Assembly: GCF_001655685.1 (NCBI RefSeq)
Contig: NZ_LYVF01000137.1
Location: 124,001-188,000 of the forward strand
Reading direction: 5' to 3'
Source of the DNA: Desulfotomaculum copahuensis
Lineage (GTDB): Bacteria; Bacillota; Desulfotomaculia; Desulfotomaculales; Desulfovirgulaceae
Length of the DNA: 64,000 bases
In this document: positions 27,166 to 37,187 of the stretch, in pieces
Layout of the letters: every line of letters starts with the position of its first letter
Position numbering within the stretch: position 1 is the first letter of the stretch
Made by a program: the position numbers and the translations under genes
Notes under the pieces: generated by a model
What the model saw: only the letters and a program-made list of their open reading frames with translations
Databases searched by the model: none
Told to the model about the DNA's origin: nothing

Positions 27166-29658
27166 TTGAAAAAGCAGTGGTTTAAGCGGTCTGTCGCTTC
27201 GCTGGCGCTCCTTTTCATCGTCGGGTCGGCGACACCGGCCATTGCCGGGGACAACCCCTACCAAACAATAATTGAAAGGCCGGCCAACGGTTGGGCGATC
27301 ACACCGGCCGGCGAGCAGGTGAAACTTGGTGACCGCCCGTACGGAATGGCCATCAGCCCGGACGGGAAAACGATCCTGGTCAGTAATGACGGACAGTCGA
27401 CACAATCACTGATGGTTGTGGACCGGGCAACCGGCAAGGTTGTGCAAAGCATCGAATACAAAAAGCCGGAAGCGCTGTACATCGGTGTGGTTTTCAGTCC
27501 CGACGGGAAAAAGGCCTATGCTTCCGCCGGAAACAACAACAAAATACGCATCTATGACGTCCAGGGTCAGCAGTTGACCGAAAGCGGTTCCATTGTTTTC
27601 CCCGCCACAGATGATCAGGGCAAAAAAGTAAACTATTTCCCGGCCGGTTTGACAATTTCACCCGATGGACAAACCCTTTACGTTGCCAACAACCTCAATG
27701 ATTCAATGTCCATCATCAATGTTAAGGAACGCAAAGTGATTAAAACCGTGCCGGTAGGGCACAATCCTTACACTGTGACGCTGGCGAAGGACGGAAAAAT
27801 GGCTTATGTCAGTAACTGGGGCGGCAACACCCTGTCGGTTGTCAATGCAACCTACGGAACTGCCGCCGGAACAATTACCGTCGGGACACACCCCAGCGCC
27901 ATGGCGATTAACCCCGGCCGTAGCGAACTTTATGTAGCCAACTCCGACAGTGACACGATATCCATCATAGATACGGCAACCAACCAGGTGATCAGGACCA
28001 TAGACCTGTCGCCTTATCCCGGTGCGCAGGAAGGCAGCAGCCCCAACGCCCTGGCCGTATCTCCGGATGGAAACACATTGTATGTAGCCAATGCGGGAAA
28101 CAATGATATTGTAGTGATCCGCCTGGCAAAAGTTATGCATGTGCACGGCAAAGCCTGGGGCAACGCCCAGGACAAAATTGAAGGCATGATCCCCACTGCC
28201 TGGTACCCGACGGGAATTGAGATTTCTCCCGATGGAAAACAGCTTTACGTGACCAATGCCAAGGGCCACGGCGCCGGGCCAAACCCCAACGGCCCCAATC
28301 CCTACAGCAAAACCCCCACCCCGCCGGACCAGTACACGGGATCCATGATTACCGGTACTCTGTCGATCATCAATACTCCTGATGCCGGCAAACTGGCGCG
28401 CTATACCCGGCAGGTGGTGGAAAACAACGGCTTTAACGAACAGGAGAAGGTCCGTCTTGAAGGAGCACAAAAGGAACGAGTCATTCCCCGCCGCGTCGGT
28501 GATCCTTCACCAATCAAACACGTCATTTATGTTGTTAAAGAAAACCGGACCTACGATCAGGTTTTTGGCAGCCTGGGCAAAGGAAACGGCGACCCCGGTT
28601 TGAATCTATTTGGTGATGGATCAGCACCCAACCAGCGTCAACTGGCCCGTCAGTTCGTTACATTGGACAACTTTTACGCCGACGCCGAGGTTTCAGCCGA
28701 CGGCTGGAACTGGATTACGGCAGCAATGGCCAATACGTATGTGCAAAAGAACTGGCCCACCAATTACGGCGGCAGAGGACGCTCCTATGATTTCGAGGGA
28801 GGCAATTTGGCCACGGCGCCCGCAAAGGATCCCAGAGACGCTTATTTTTGGGACAGCCTTGGCCGCGCCCATGTTGATTACCGCAACTACGGTTTCTTTA
28901 CCTCGGCAAAAGGTGAAACGGCATCCACTGAACCCGGGCTTGCCGCCCACACGGATCATAATTACCCCGGTTATGACTTGAAAATCAAAGATCAGACGCG
29001 TATTCAAGAATGGCTGAAAGAGTTCCACAACTATGAGGAAAGCGGTAAGCTACCCGCCGTAGAACTTGTGCGCCTGCCCAATGACCATACCTCGGGCACC
29101 AAACCGGGCATGCCGACCCCCAAAGCAATGGTAGCCGACAACGATTATGCCCTGGGTCAACTGGTGGAAGCAGTATCAAAGTCCCGGTACTGGAAGGATA
29201 CGGCCATTTTTGTGACGGAAGATGACGCTCAAAACGGCCCGGATCATGTGGATGCACACCGTACCATCGCCCTGGTAATCAGCCCGTACACACAAACAGG
29301 AAAAGTGGACTCCACTTTTTACACAACCACCTCCATGCTGCGCACCATGGAACTGATCGTAGGCGTGCCGCCGATGACTCAATTCGACGCCTCGGCAACA
29401 CCGATGATCAACGCTTTTACGGACAAGCCTGATTTTACTCCCTATACGGCCATTGTGCCCAAACAACCCCTCGATGAGATAAATGGAGCAAACGCCCCCC
29501 TGGCCGCAGAGTCGGCCAAAATGAACCTGGCCGTGGAAGACCGGGCACCCGAACAACTCTTAAACGAAGCAATCTGGAAGAGCGTAAAGGGAGCCGGCAG
29601 CAATTTACCCACAATCAAGACGCAATTCCGGGAAAACAATTTGGACAGTGATGACTGA
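27166..29658 (+). CDS. Secreted YVTN beta-propeller / phosphoesterase fusion
   Basis: An 830-residue exported protein. A signal peptide (SVASLALLFIVGSATPAIAG) is followed by a propeller of about seven blades with repeated SPDGKT/LYVAN motifs (residues ~50-370). From ~residue 445 there is a phosphoesterase domain of the alkaline-phosphatase fold, resembling acid phosphatase/phospholipase C, starting HVIYVVKENRTYDQVFGSLG and including LPNDHTSGT and FVTEDDAQNGPDHVD. It probably releases phosphate or splits phospholipids outside the cell. The TTG at 27166 follows AGGAGGAGAAAG. It has its own terminator. Confidence 0.88.
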   Translation: MKKQWFKRSVASLALLFIVGSATPAIAGDNPYQTIIERPANGWAITPAGEQVKLGDRPYGMAISPDGKTILVSNDGQSTQSLMVVDRATGKVVQSIEYKKPEALYIGVVFSPDGKKAYASAGNNNKIRIYDVQGQQLTESGSIVFPATDDQGKKVNYFPAGLTISPDGQTLYVANNLNDSMSIINVKERKVIKTVPVGHNPYTVTLAKDGKMAYVSNWGGNTLSVVNATYGTAAGTITVGTHPSAMAINPGRSELYVANSDSDTISIIDTATNQVIRTIDLSPYPGAQEGSSPNALAVSPDGNTLYVANAGNNDIVVIRLAKVMHVHGKAWGNAQDKIEGMIPTAWYPTGIEISPDGKQLYVTNAKGHGAGPNPNGPNPYSKTPTPPDQYTGSMITGTLSIINTPDAGKLARYTRQVVENNGFNEQEKVRLEGAQKERVIPRRVGDPSPIKHVIYVVKENRTYDQVFGSLGKGNGDPGLNLFGDGSAPNQRQLARQFVTLDNFYADAEVSADGWNWITAAMANTYVQKNWPTNYGGRGRSYDFEGGNLATAPAKDPRDAYFWDSLGRAHVDYRNYGFFTSAKGETASTEPGLAAHTDHNYPGYDLKIKDQTRIQEWLKEFHNYEESGKLPAVELVRLPNDHTSGTKPGMPTPKAMVADNDYALGQLVEAVSKSRYWKDTAIFVTEDDAQNGPDHVDAHRTIALVISPYTQTGKVDSTFYTTTSMLRTMELIVGVPPMTQFDASATPMINAFTDKPDFTPYTAIVPKQPLDEINGANAPLAAESAKMNLAVEDRAPEQLLNEAIWKSVKGAGSNLPTIKTQFRENNLDSDD

Positions 29659-29704
29659 GTTGCGAACATGTTAGATCACAAAACGCTAACGCAGTTGAAA
29701 TAGC

Positions 29705-29736
29705 AGGAACCGGGAAAGCAATCCCGGTTCCTTTTT
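29705..29736 (+). terminator. Terminator after phosphoesterase gene
   Basis: AGGAACCGGGA (29705-29715), loop 6, TCCCGGTTCCT (29722-29732), then TTTT. Confidence 0.92.
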
Positions 29737-29810
29737 CCATCCCGCCCCAAAGGAGTAATCAGGCAGCCGGGTGCCCATAATATTTTCAGGATCGGATCTT
29801 AGCGGGCAAA

Positions 29811-30395
29811 GTGGTGATTGCTTTGATTTATACGCGCGGCGAAGCTTTACAAGCAGTGCAAAAGGCTCTGCAACAAAAGCCTTCATTATTGACGGAAATA
29901 ACGGCGGTTGAGTTTGCAGCAGAGTTATACGACCATAATGTGGCCGGATTGATCAACAATGACAAATGCTGTAACTTGTGGGCGGCAAAATTGTTTGAAG
30001 CCGGACGGAAAATTGAAGACGAAATAGACAATCTCCTGGAATCCACTCATCAGGAGCAGACGGGTTTATTTAAAAAAAGTAAAAACCTTAAAGTCAACCT
30101 GGATCACGCTTTCAGCCAGTTGAAGGGATTGCAGGAGTTTGAAGCCGATGTACGTGAATTTCAAAATTTTATCCTGACCACCGATTTTCACCAGAAGGGG
30201 GACGCCATTGAAACCCTTTCCGACCTGGCCAGACAGCTTTCCGACAAGCTGTTTTTGTGCTTTGACCTGATTAACAGGAAACTCAATGAGATCACCGCCG
30301 CCCGCATAACAGCCGGAAATTTGACCCTGACCGTTTTCTTTTTAATTATTGCGCTAATGAATTTTGTTATCATTTTATACCGTTCGCACATGTAA
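29811..30395 (+). CDS. Hypothetical tail-anchored helical protein
   Basis: 194 residues of mostly helical, charged sequence, ending in one hydrophobic helix (TLTVFFLIIALMNFVIILY, residues ~171-189) and a short basic tail, which suggests a C-terminal membrane anchor. No domain is recognised. The GTG at 29811 and a TTG at 29823 are both possible starts and neither has a good SD. Base composition is lower in GC than its neighbours, hinting at separate ancestry. Confidence 0.55.
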   Translation: MVIALIYTRGEALQAVQKALQQKPSLLTEITAVEFAAELYDHNVAGLINNDKCCNLWAAKLFEAGRKIEDEIDNLLESTHQEQTGLFKKSKNLKVNLDHAFSQLKGLQEFEADVREFQNFILTTDFHQKGDAIETLSDLARQLSDKLFLCFDLINRKLNEITAARITAGNLTLTVFFLIIALMNFVIILYRSHM

Positions 30396-30453
30396 ATACC
30401 AGGGAATACATTCTTCAAAGCCTCCTAATCACCGTTCATCTGATTGATTTATG

Positions 30454-30483
30454 TTGACATTGGTAAACAGTGTTTGGTATTAT
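30454..30483 (+). promoter_or_regulatory. Promoter of acyl-CoA operon
   Basis: TTGACA (30454-30459), 18 nt, TATTAT (30478-30483). The spacer contains the small palindrome AAACAGTGTTT (30465-30475), where a TetR-type repressor could bind; this last point is inference. Confidence 0.65.
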
Positions 30484-30530
30484 TCAATTAGTTAATTTCA
30501 CCAACAACATTGGAAAGGAGTGTCCTTGGA

Positions 30531-32141
30531 ATGAGCCTGCCCGACCGTGACAACCCGTATTCCTTCGATTATTTCCTGGCCCGGAGAAACAGCTTTGATT
30601 TTTACCGCGACGACCCGTTTCTGCAGCAAACCGTAAAAAGATATGCCCGCGTTGGATGGGAAAGTCTGCATGAAAATCTTTTGGCGTTTTCACCACGCGT
30701 CTCATTCAGGTGGAAAGAGCTTGCCGACACCATTGCCAGACCGGAAGCCCGTCCTTATATTTTGCATTATGATGCTCACAACCACCGGATCGACAGAATC
30801 GTCCGGCCATTTGAAACGCATCTGTTGGAGAAGGAAATCTTTTCACTGGGCTTATTCTCGGAGCGCACAACGGTCTGGGAACAATTTACCAAACGCTTCC
30901 TGCTCAACCAGATCGGCGAAGCCGGGGTCATGTGCCCCCTGGCCTGCACGGAAGGCCTGATCGCCCTGATTGAGAATTTCCCTGATCACGGCATTCCCGA
31001 ACTGAACAATATACTCACACATTGTAAGGAGGGGATCGACGGCGATTTCGGCATCGGCGCCCAGTTCATGTCCGAAATCCAGGGGGGTTCGGACATACCG
31101 GCCAACCTCATTGAGGCGGTGCCCGACGGCAAAACCTACCGGCTTTATGGCAACAAGTTTTTCTGTTCGGCGATGCAGGCCGACTACGCGGTTGTCACCG
31201 CCAAGGTGACCGGCAGCGAAAAGGTGGGCACATTTGTGGTGCCGTCCTGGCTTCCCGGCGACAAGGCCGGGGAGCGCCGGAACGGATACGTGATCAACCG
31301 CCTGAAATGGAAAATGGGGACTGTGGAACTGCCTACGGCCGAAGTGGACTACCGGGGCGCGGTTGCCTACGCCGTTGGTCCCGTCGACCGTGGTGTGGCC
31401 AATGCCGTGGGCATAGTACTGACCCTGTCCCGCATTGCCGTGGGCGTTTCAAGCGCGGCCGCAATGCTGCGGGCTGCCAGGGAGGCCCTCATGTACAGCA
31501 GGTTCAGGGATGTTTTTGGGTTTAAGATCGACCGGTTTCCGATGGCGGCGCGCCAGGTCGCTGAACTGGTGGAAACCGCCAAAAGGTCCACCGCCGGAGC
31601 TTTCAAGCTATACGACCTTTTTGTCCGCCTGGGCAGAAAGCTCCAGCCCGGACTAAATTCGGCTGAACCACTGGAAATGCGAAAAAAACGTTTCAACCTG
31701 AGGGAGTTAATCCTGTTGCAAAAAGTTGTTACAGCTTCCGATGCCGTGGATGTTATCCGGAAGGCCATGAGTATTTTCGGCGGACACGGTGTGATGGAGG
31801 AATTTTCCTCGCTGCCAAGATTGTTCCGTGACGCGGCGGTGAACGAACTCTGGGAGGGTCCGCGCAATGTTCTCCTGACCCAGGTTTTTCGTGATTTGCA
31901 AAGGGCGTCGGAGTGGTATGACCCGGCGGAATTTGTTGCCGGCATCCTTGAAGCAGCCCCCCAGGATAAGGTGAATTATTTTTCTTCGCAAATCAAGGAA
32001 ATCCTGGCCAAACAAATCCTTGTCCCGGGCAAGGAGGCCATGGATGCCGCGGGCCGGTGGGAGGATCTGTGCCACAGCCTTTTCCTGGCCTATCAGGAAC
32101 AGGCGCTGGCGGAGGTGGGGGCTGCGGACATACTCTGTTGA
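30531..32141 (+). CDS. Acyl-CoA dehydrogenase family protein
   Basis: A 536-residue flavoprotein of the acyl-CoA dehydrogenase superfamily, longer than the classical ~380 residues and closer to the AidB-like branch. Recognisable parts are QFMSEIQGGSDIPANL (FAD/substrate-binding region), KFFCSAMQADYAVVTAKV, SIFGGHGVMEEFS and the C-terminal NELWEGPRNVLLTQVFRD. It should oxidise an acyl-CoA to the enoyl-CoA; substrate length is unknown. The ATG at 30531 has AAAGGAG upstream. The acyl-CoA synthetase gene follows at 97 nt, suggesting a fatty- or aromatic-acid activation and oxidation pair. Confidence 0.88.
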   Translation: MSLPDRDNPYSFDYFLARRNSFDFYRDDPFLQQTVKRYARVGWESLHENLLAFSPRVSFRWKELADTIARPEARPYILHYDAHNHRIDRIVRPFETHLLEKEIFSLGLFSERTTVWEQFTKRFLLNQIGEAGVMCPLACTEGLIALIENFPDHGIPELNNILTHCKEGIDGDFGIGAQFMSEIQGGSDIPANLIEAVPDGKTYRLYGNKFFCSAMQADYAVVTAKVTGSEKVGTFVVPSWLPGDKAGERRNGYVINRLKWKMGTVELPTAEVDYRGAVAYAVGPVDRGVANAVGIVLTLSRIAVGVSSAAAMLRAAREALMYSRFRDVFGFKIDRFPMAARQVAELVETAKRSTAGAFKLYDLFVRLGRKLQPGLNSAEPLEMRKKRFNLRELILLQKVVTASDAVDVIRKAMSIFGGHGVMEEFSSLPRLFRDAAVNELWEGPRNVLLTQVFRDLQRASEWYDPAEFVAGILEAAPQDKVNYFSSQIKEILAKQILVPGKEAMDAAGRWEDLCHSLFLAYQEQALAEVGAADILC

Positions 32142-32238
32142 AAGGAGCCGGACAGGCATTTATACCGCCGGCAGTTGGTGCCGGGCAATGCCGGCATCGT
32201 TAACATACAGTTATTTTTCGAGGCAGGAGGGATAAAAC

Positions 32239-33747
32239 TTGCCTATCAATATCGGTGAAACAATGACCGGACGGGCTTTTCTGTCACCGGAACGGGAGGG
32301 ATTTGCGGGTGAGGGATACCGCTACACTTTCCGTCAGGTTAATAACAGGGTAAACCAGTTCGCCTGCTTTCTGGCGGAGCAAAAAACCGGCCGGGGTGAC
32401 CGCATGGCCATATTGTGCAAAAACAACCAGCATTTTGCCACTGCGTTTTATGCCGCCGCTAAAACCGGAGTTGTCACCGTCCCGCTCAGCTGGCGGCTTA
32501 CGGCATCCGAACTGTCCTATATACTTGCCGACTGCGGAGCTTCGATCCTGCTTTACGACTGCGAATTCAGCCAGCTGGTGGAACAATTGAAACAGGTTCC
32601 GGCAATCCGTAATTTGGTCCGGGTGGGTGGATCCGGTGCCGGCATTGAGTTTGAGGAGGCTCTTGCCGGCCGGCGGACAGAAGAACCTGAAACCACCGCC
32701 GGCGGGGAGGATCCGGCCATAATCATGTATACCTCGGGAACCACCGGCAGACCGAAAGGGGCCATACTAAGTCACAACAACCTGTACCAGGCCTCGATCG
32801 GACTTACGTATACCCTTGACTGGCGTCTCGGCGACCGCTTCCTGTCCGTGGCCCCCCTTTTTCACATCGGGGGTCTCGCCCCGATTATCGCCAATGTCCA
32901 CAAAGGCTGCACCACCATCTTTTTGCCCAATTTTGATCCGGTAGAAGTCTGGCGGCTAATAGCAGCCGAAAAAATTAATTTCATGATGTCCGTGCCCCTG
33001 ATGATCGCTGTCATGATCAGGGTGCCGGAAGCAAGCACAACGGATTTGTCATCGCTGCGCTTTATCATTTGCGGGGGGGCGCCCGTGCCCGAATCGCTGA
33101 TCAAGACGTATTACGAAAAAGGCATAAAAGTCTATCAGGTTTACGGCATCTCGGAATATACCGGTGCGGTATCGTTCTGGACTCATGAGATGGGACTGGA
33201 AAAATGCAATTCCATGGGCAAACCGGTCTTTCACGGTAGTGTGAAGATAATTGACTGGCATACCGGCCGGGAGCTGCCCGCGGGGGAAGTGGGAGAAATT
33301 GTTTGCGGAGGGCGGCAGGTTTTCAAGGGGTATTGGAACAACCCCGGCGCCACCGGCAGTGTATTGAAGGACGGCTGGTATCATTCGGGCGACCTGGGGA
33401 AAAAGGATGAGGACGGCTTTATTTACGTGGTGGACCGCCTGAAAGACATGATCATCAGCGGCGGTGAAAACATCTACCCGGCCGAACTGGAAATGGTGAT
33501 CGGCCGGCACCCGGCCGTGGCCGAGGTGGCGGTTGTAGGCGTGCCGGACAGCAAATGGGGCGAGGTTCCCCTGGCTTATGTGGTCAAAAAGCCGGGGGTG
33601 GATCTGACTGATGCGGAAATCTTTGCGCTTTGCCGGGAAAACCTGGCCGGATACAAGTGCGTCAAAGCGGTGCGCATCGTGGACGCACTGCCCCGGAATG
33701 CTGTGGGGAAAATTTTGAAAAAGGAATTGCGTGAGCGTGCCCGGTAA
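32239..33747 (+). CDS. Acyl-CoA synthetase (AMP-forming)
   Basis: A 502-residue ANL-superfamily ligase. The AMP-binding motif is IMYTSGTTGRPKGA, followed by YGISEYTG, the GWYHSGDLG motif with the ribose-binding Asp, DRLKDMIISGGENIYPAELE, and the C-terminal catalytic Lys in LPRNAVGKILKKEL. It activates a carboxylic acid with ATP and CoA. The TTG at 32239 has GGAGGG 8 nt upstream. It probably feeds the preceding dehydrogenase. Confidence 0.93.
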   Translation: MPINIGETMTGRAFLSPEREGFAGEGYRYTFRQVNNRVNQFACFLAEQKTGRGDRMAILCKNNQHFATAFYAAAKTGVVTVPLSWRLTASELSYILADCGASILLYDCEFSQLVEQLKQVPAIRNLVRVGGSGAGIEFEEALAGRRTEEPETTAGGEDPAIIMYTSGTTGRPKGAILSHNNLYQASIGLTYTLDWRLGDRFLSVAPLFHIGGLAPIIANVHKGCTTIFLPNFDPVEVWRLIAAEKINFMMSVPLMIAVMIRVPEASTTDLSSLRFIICGGAPVPESLIKTYYEKGIKVYQVYGISEYTGAVSFWTHEMGLEKCNSMGKPVFHGSVKIIDWHTGRELPAGEVGEIVCGGRQVFKGYWNNPGATGSVLKDGWYHSGDLGKKDEDGFIYVVDRLKDMIISGGENIYPAELEMVIGRHPAVAEVAVVGVPDSKWGEVPLAYVVKKPGVDLTDAEIFALCRENLAGYKCVKAVRIVDALPRNAVGKILKKELRERAR

Positions 33748-33770
33748 AATAAATCCACATTTTTTGCAAC

Positions 33771-33815
33771 ACCCGGAGCGCCGGCTGAAAAGTTCAACCG
33801 GCGCTCCGGGGTTTT
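33771..33815 (+). terminator. Terminator of acyl-CoA operon
   Basis: A long stem formed by ACCCGGAGCGCCGG and its complement, with an inner TGAA/TTCA pairing, followed by TTTT. It lies between convergent genes and could serve both strands. Confidence 0.85.
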
Positions 33816-33840
33816 GTCCGGACGGGAACACTTGCAACTC

Positions 33841-34452
33841 TCACACGGCACCTTTTTTAAAAATGCCGGCTATAAGACCGGCCAGACGGCGCATGTGCCT
33901 TTTCACCTCTTCCTCGCTGCGGCCGGGATATTTTCTGAAGGTGATCACGATTCCGTTCAGTGAAGCAAAAAAAGCATGCGCGATAAGCCGGGCGTTTTCC
34001 TTTACCCCCATGTCTTTAAAAATACCTTCGAAAGCATTGAGCAAATACCGCTCGGCCTGATTAAACCTGGTCAGGGCTTTTTCGCTGATGTTACCACCCA
34101 GCATGAAGTGGGTCATCATTTGGAAAAAGGCATCATGCTCCAGTAAATAATCAACAAAACCGGCGGAAATTTTTTCGATCGAAGAGCCGCCGTTTTCCGC
34201 AAGCAGTTTTTCCATACCGGCAATGATATCTTTTCCCTCGCGCAACAAAGCCTCCACGAAAAGCTCATCCCGGTCCGCAAAGTACCGGTAAATCGAGGCC
34301 GGGGAAATTCCCGCCGCGGCGGCAATATCGCGAATGCTGGTGTTCTCAAATGATTTTGTGGCAAACAGGCCGATTGCCGCGTCAATGATCAGGTTTTTTC
34401 GTATTTCCCTTTCATTTTTTCTTAATTGACCAAATGTGGACGTGGTGTTCAC
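33841..34452 (-). CDS. TetR family transcriptional regulator
   Basis: 203 residues. The N-terminal helix-turn-helix is clear (FENTSIRDIAAAAGISPASI, then YRYFADRDELFVEAL), and the C-terminal ligand domain resembles FadR-like regulators. It follows the MFS gene by 41 nt on the same strand and faces the acyl-CoA operon, so it may repress either in response to an acyl-CoA. The GTG at 34452 is used; G-rich sequence ~11 nt upstream is the likely SD. Confidence 0.9.
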   Translation of the reverse strand: MNTTSTFGQLRKNEREIRKNLIIDAAIGLFATKSFENTSIRDIAAAAGISPASIYRYFADRDELFVEALLREGKDIIAGMEKLLAENGGSSIEKISAGFVDYLLEHDAFFQMMTHFMLGGNISEKALTRFNQAERYLLNAFEGIFKDMGVKENARLIAHAFFASLNGIVITFRKYPGRSEEEVKRHMRRLAGLIAGIFKKGAV

Positions 34453-34493
34453 CGCCGGCTGCCCCCATTTTTCTTCATGTCTTCACTTCAAAT

Positions 34494-35675
34494 TCAATAC
34501 ATTTTACCACGGGTTTTTGAAGAACCGAAATAAACAAAAACATAGATCACAAAACCCAGCAGGGTCAATACTCCGGCGCTGCCATAGACCAGACGGTAGG
34601 AGAAATGCTGGGCGAGCGGTCCCATCAACAAGGCGCCGATCCCGATCCCGCCGTCAAAGGCCGCAAAGAAAGTGCCCACCGCCGCCCCCCAACCCGAGGC
34701 GCCGGCCCGGTCCACCGCCCAGGCCATGATCGAAGGCTGGGCGGAACCGAAACCGGCGGCGTAAACAATCCCCGCGATTAAGAGAACCGGAAAGGAGCCG
34801 GCGAAAGCCAGCACCAATGTGCCACCGGCCAGGAACAGCAGTCCGGGGATAATGGCCGCCTGACGTCCGTAACGATCCGACAAACGGCCCCAGGGACCTC
34901 TGGTGGCCAGCAGGGTAATGGCATAGACCACGTAAAAAAAGGCGTAATCGGAAATGCCCAGAAACCGGCCGGTGATTCCCCTTTGCTGGACGAATGTCGG
35001 CAGATAGGTGACCACACTGCCGTAACCGATGCTGCCCGTAAGCATGATCAACGCCGGCAGGATGGCCGGACGGCTGAACAACGTGCGCTTGACCGGGGCG
35101 GGACCGGGCCGGTATTGCTCCCTGACCGTCCAGCCGGTAACCAGCGCCGGCAACAGGGTGACCGCCGCGGCGATGAATACAGCGTTAAAGCCGCCGAACT
35201 GTAAAATCAAAACGCCGGTAAAGGGACCGGCGGCCATGGCCAGATCCATAAAATTGCTGTAATAACCCATAGCTTCGCCCCGGCGGCGCGGGGGAACCAG
35301 GTCGGCAATGATGGTGCTGGCCGCGGTGGTGGCAAAAGCCCAGCCGATACCGTGAAAAATTCTGATTATCCCGAGCCACCAGACACTGGTGGCCAGGGTG
35401 TAGGCCAGAAATGACGCTAAAATAATCAGCAGGCCCAGCAATAAAATGATGCGCCGGCCTTTGGTATCCAGGAGGTTACCGGTGACGGGGCGCAAAATGA
35501 CGGCGATGATGGTAAAGACCCCCATGACCAGGCCCAGCGACGACAGGTTGCCGCCAATGTGTAAAACATAATACTGCAAAGTGGACATCAGGTAATAAAA
35601 GCTGAAAAACAATAAAAAGCCGGTTACATCCGTAAAGATAAAATCCCTGGTCCAAAGTTTTTCCACTTCCGGCAT
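34494..35675 (-). CDS. Major facilitator superfamily transporter
   Basis: 393 residues with 12 predicted helices. The loop between helices 2 and 3 has the MFS motif A variant GNLLDTKGRRIILLLG, and the matching loop in the second half is GRLSDRYGRQAA. It resembles drug/metabolite exporters. The ATG at 35675 follows AAAGGAG; a GTG at 35687 abuts that SD and is unlikely. It is probably co-transcribed with the TetR gene, a common arrangement for efflux pumps. Confidence 0.9.
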   Translation of the reverse strand: MPEVEKLWTRDFIFTDVTGFLLFFSFYYLMSTLQYYVLHIGGNLSSLGLVMGVFTIIAVILRPVTGNLLDTKGRRIILLLGLLIILASFLAYTLATSVWWLGIIRIFHGIGWAFATTAASTIIADLVPPRRRGEAMGYYSNFMDLAMAAGPFTGVLILQFGGFNAVFIAAAVTLLPALVTGWTVREQYRPGPAPVKRTLFSRPAILPALIMLTGSIGYGSVVTYLPTFVQQRGITGRFLGISDYAFFYVVYAITLLATRGPWGRLSDRYGRQAAIIPGLLFLAGGTLVLAFAGSFPVLLIAGIVYAAGFGSAQPSIMAWAVDRAGASGWGAAVGTFFAAFDGGIGIGALLMGPLAQHFSYRLVYGSAGVLTLLGFVIYVFVYFGSSKTRGKMY

Positions 35676-35882
35676 GCAGTTCCCCACTCCTTTTTATGTC
35701 CGGACAGAAGCCTTCAAAACAAAATCCCTGAATCACCGGGCGTTTCATACCAACGGGAAACCTGGCTACTCCTAAAGATCCGCTAAACAGCATCAATACC
35801 CGCTACCGGTAGCAGCAGATCATCAGGGTCATATTCTCCTGACCAAAATATTTAACATAGTATCCGGTGAGGTTAAGAGCAT

Positions 35883-37187
35883 CTATGACGGAATCCTACC
35901 GTTAACTGTGGTCCGACACCCGGCCAACATGTCCGAACTGTCCACACACTCCTGCTCCAGTCGCACTCCCTCCTGAAGCATTTTGGTAATCACGGGATGA
36001 AAAATGCGGTAATCCGCATCCTTCAATAGTATGCGCAACCGGCGGCCATAGGCGGCGGTAAAGGGCGATGCGAACCGGCGGTAACGCTCCAGGGTAGGCA
36101 CATCCATGAACAGGGGCTTCAATCCGGGCAGACAGCGCTTTTGCAGGTGGACGAAAATGGAAAAACCGCCGTAATCAATGTCCCCCCAGTGATAAAACGG
36201 AACCGCCCGGCCGGTGCCGTCCAAAAATGCCTTCAACTTGCTTAAAAACCGCCGCCGCAACAGATTGTGATACCCGCCCAAGTAAACGGCCAGGAAATTG
36301 TCGCGGCGGTTCTTGATGAACTGATAAAATGAAGTCAGGTTTTCCACCGTCAGCACATAATCGGCAGTCACGTTTTTCACGGTCAGCCGGTCCACCATCT
36401 CCGCCGGCAGGCCCAGATCAGGGAAGAAATCACTCACCCGCACCAGCCGTTCACCGGTGTCAAAATCCAGACCGCCGCTGATGAAAATATGCTGGGGGTT
36501 GTCCACCACACCCATTTCGGCCAGCACCTGCTTTATCTCCCCGGCATCCATCTCCGGCCTGTTTTCCCGGCCGGCACCGCCCCAGTCCGGGTGGAAATCC
36601 CGGATGATGCGTGCCACCGTGCCGGCCAGACTGTTGAAAGCCTTGCTGTCGCCCAACACCCGCAGGCTGAAGATGCGGCACGGCACCTCCTCCGGCAAAA
36701 GGCCGATTTCCCGGATGACTTTAAAAAGCCGCTCCGCCTGCCCGCGCTCCGGCTGAAAGTAGCCGGTGGGTTCCCCTGCTTCCAGACGGCAGGCCGCCGT
36801 GTGCAAAAAATCCTGCGCCCAGGGAGCCGCGCCCCGGGCGTAATGACGGGCCAGACCGGCCAGCGTGGTCAGTTGCGCGGCCCGGGGATGGCGTCCAAGC
36901 AGGGCATAAACATCCGGCAAACGCTCCGCCTGCAGGGCTACCTTCCCGATGAGATTGTTTTCTTCGTACTTAACCCAGCGAATTTCAATCAAACCCTGGC
37001 GCTGAAGCGCCAGGGCGACGCTGTTGATCTCCTCCTTGTACCGGGCGGTGGTGTCATCAAAGTAAGCGGGCATGGTCCGCCGATTGAAATGAAACCAGAG
37101 GCGCCGTTTCCCGTCCTTAACCCCGGCCGGATCACGGCGCTCATGTTTATCCAGCAGCGTCTCCATGATAAAATGGGCGTAATCCAA
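35883..37187 (-). CDS. jetD: JetD, Wadjet nuclease subunit (DUF2220/TOPRIM)
   Basis: About 434 residues from a TTG at 37187, which gives the typical opening LDYAHFIMETLLDKHERRD; the frame continues to 37319 but the extra residues look untranslated. The C-terminal half is the TOPRIM-like domain: conserved Glu in LTVENLTSFYQF and the acidic motif WGDIDYGGF. In Wadjet systems JetD cuts closed circular DNA after the JetABC motor has extruded it, blocking small plasmids. It lies downstream of jetC, separated by 262 nt, an unusually large gap for this operon. Confidence 0.92.
   Translation of the reverse strand: MDYAHFIMETLLDKHERRDPAGVKDGKRRLWFHFNRRTMPAYFDDTTARYKEEINSVALALQRQGLIEIRWVKYEENNLIGKVALQAERLPDVYALLGRHPRAAQLTTLAGLARHYARGAAPWAQDFLHTAACRLEAGEPTGYFQPERGQAERLFKVIREIGLLPEEVPCRIFSLRVLGDSKAFNSLAGTVARIIRDFHPDWGGAGRENRPEMDAGEIKQVLAEMGVVDNPQHIFISGGLDFDTGERLVRVSDFFPDLGLPAEMVDRLTVKNVTADYVLTVENLTSFYQFIKNRRDNFLAVYLGGYHNLLRRRFLSKLKAFLDGTGRAVPFYHWGDIDYGGFSIFVHLQKRCLPGLKPLFMDVPTLERYRRFASPFTAAYGRRLRILLKDADYRIFHPVITKMLQEGVRLEQECVDSSDMLAGCRTTVNGRIPS

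Noticed and set aside
30465-30475. TetR operator AAACAGTGTTT
   Set aside because: Only 5-bp half-sites, and no second copy near the MFS-TetR promoter; mentioned only as a possibility in the promoter entry.
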